Origin: an uncultured Prevotellaceae bacterium
GTDB taxonomy: Bacteria > Bacteroidota > Bacteroidia > Bacteroidales > Bacteroidaceae
Reading direction: 5' to 3'
Assembly: GCA_946406585.1 (NCBI GenBank)
Contig: CAMJLI010000108.1
Location: 1 to 6,871 of the forward strand
Length of the DNA: 6,871 bases
The translations under genes and the position numbers were made by a program. Below, piece by piece: positions 6,701 to 6,871 of the stretch (positions are counted from its first letter, which is position 1; each line of letters opens with the position of its first letter). Below the pieces are notes generated by a model, which worked only from the letters and a program-made list of their open reading frames with translations, had not been told where the DNA came from and did no database searches.

Positions 6701-6871
6701 GATGTTGTGTGAACCAAGCTTGTAGCCCATGTAATTGAACTTGTTGGATGCTGCAGGGCGCATGTATATGCCTTTTTGCAACATTCCCATCCAGATGTTG
6801 CCCACACGGTCTTCCACTATGGAGTTCACCTTGGCTTTCGACAGGTCTATCTCGTTGCTGTAGTATGGATT
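3725..6871 (-). CDS. Hybrid two-component system sensor kinase/response regulator (HTCS), N-terminus outside window
   Basis: The frame stays open to the window edge, so 1048 C-terminal residues of a protein usually near 1300-1400 are visible; a GTG at 6829 lies inside the propeller and is not the start. Numbering from the edge, eight Reg_prop propeller blades occur at about 26-356, with motifs such as LWVGTDKDGLYK and LWIGTNNGLYKYD. Then come a Y_Y_Y immunoglobulin-like domain (about 414-478) and one membrane helix (about 486-504). The kinase follows, with His539 in MNISHEIRTPLT, the N-box NLLSNAFKFT (Asn655), DTGEGIP (683-689) and GTGIGL (713-718). An acidic linker (about 751-794) leads to the receiver with Asp802-804, phosphoacceptor Asp844, Thr874 and Lys896, and finally an AraC-type double helix-turn-helix (about 950-1044). 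Periplasmic ligand binding would trigger His-to-Asp phosphotransfer and DNA binding by the same chain. Family members usually control polysaccharide utilisation loci; the ligand and target are not shown here. Confidence 0.96.
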   Translation of the reverse strand, partial: NPYYSNEIDLSKAKVNSIVEDRVGNIWMGMLQKGIYMRPAASNKFNYMGYKLGSHNIIGQACVTSTIIDSKGYLWVGTDKDGLYKISKDVQLLRHYKENFPSTVLSLTEDNLGRIWVGSYQEGLGYIDPSGNYHKQALPQGDRVSVFTMAFDGSNTLWIGTMGNGLLRLNTNDGSLKTYTMTNNADSKRNVNSIINNYIPKITLSPDKKRLYVGTTMGASCLDIPHDNWLSTFGENCLHYGHPMRVVKEYSGLLWIGTNNGLYKYDLKTKKMELLTTQEGMVDNAICSIEQDRQGRLWISTEHGLCCYDPKTKRSENYFVDNGLQSNEFSDGASCVTSDGTMLFGGVGGITWFSPENMKENPWKATVKLSAFILNGKPITSKTYSGGMHITDTTVMASDEFHLSHHDNSFGIQLTTLTYDNPEHTVYLYSINGEKEVRMQPGQNEITFSHLSPGKYKFKVKAERNEEQTAEREFTVIIHSPWYQSWWAYCLYILALAFAIWEYLKFRKQREQDNLRLQEHIHAEQMGEAKLRFFMNISHEIRTPLTLILTPLLSLMKTDKDPQRQGIYDTMRRNSERILNLINQIMDLRKIDKGMMQMHMQETDMVNFVSDLHSLFEHQARSKNIQFNFHHDDEHLPVWIDRKHFDKVIVNLLSNAFKFTHPGGEIDITLKHDNNDCIITISDTGEGIPEDKLERIFERFYQSPSVANDRNVGTGIGLDLTRSLVELHHGTIKAQNRKKGCEFIINLPMGSAHLKPEEIMPAEVEENVLESITESEEDTIVEEVAGITEHPSKKPLIIIAEDDDEIRNYIVEEIGKDYDICPCTNGREALSEALKSIPDLVISDIMMPEMDGNTLCTTLKTNPQTSHIPIILLTAKNRDEDKLQGLETGADAYIVKPFNMDILKRTVLNLITSRRQLRLKYERTDQLEQKVDKIEMQSPDDKLLERIMKAINGNLTNSNLSVDSIAQEVGISRVHLHRKMKELTGQTPHDFIRNIRLKQAANLLSHGDMNVTEVMYACGFGNAASFSTMFKKFYGMSPREYMQEHQKE

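Noticed and set aside
6827..6829. GTG at 6829 as the start of the HTCS gene
   Set aside because: The frame continues to the window edge with propeller-like sequence before it, and the family needs several more blades and a signal peptide upstream.

Overview
The window looks like chromosomal DNA of a Bacteroidota member, most likely order Bacteroidales (Prevotella/Bacteroides-like). The evidence is a one-gene hybrid two-component system, a Porin_O_P-type outer-membrane protein with a Bacteroidota-style signal peptide, A-rich leaders without Shine-Dalgarno sites, and two promoters that fit the Bacteroidota pattern TTTG-N19-21-TAnnTTTG. Genus is inference only. All five supported genes lie on the minus strand, so transcription runs from high to low coordinates. 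I saw no mobile element, CRISPR array, tRNA or rRNA.

In transcription order: (1) 6871-3725 is the 3' part of a very large hybrid two-component system (HTCS) sensor/regulator, with its N-terminus beyond the window edge. It ends at a strong 15-bp terminator hairpin (3619-3656). (2) A promoter (3608-3639) whose upstream half lies in that hairpin starts an rRNA methyltransferase of the RlmD/RlmCD family (3526-2096). (3) The porin (2057-972) follows after 37 bp with no visible promoter and is probably co-transcribed. (4) A 184-bp gap contains a nested inverted repeat (866-933), then a promoter that almost touches the start of a conserved gene of unknown function (754-158). (5) After 56 bp comes the first third of a hundred bases of a carboxynorspermidine dehydrogenase/saccharopine dehydrogenase-like gene (101-1), cut by the window edge.

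Functionally this is mostly ordinary chromosome: one glycan-type sensor-regulator, one rRNA modification enzyme paired with a porin, and one uncharacterised protein placed directly upstream of a probable polyamine biosynthesis gene. I found no convincing new multi-gene system. The most worthwhile leads are the uncharacterised protein with Asp-rich segments and its possibly leaderless mRNA, the terminator/promoter overlap, and the competing hairpins after the porin.
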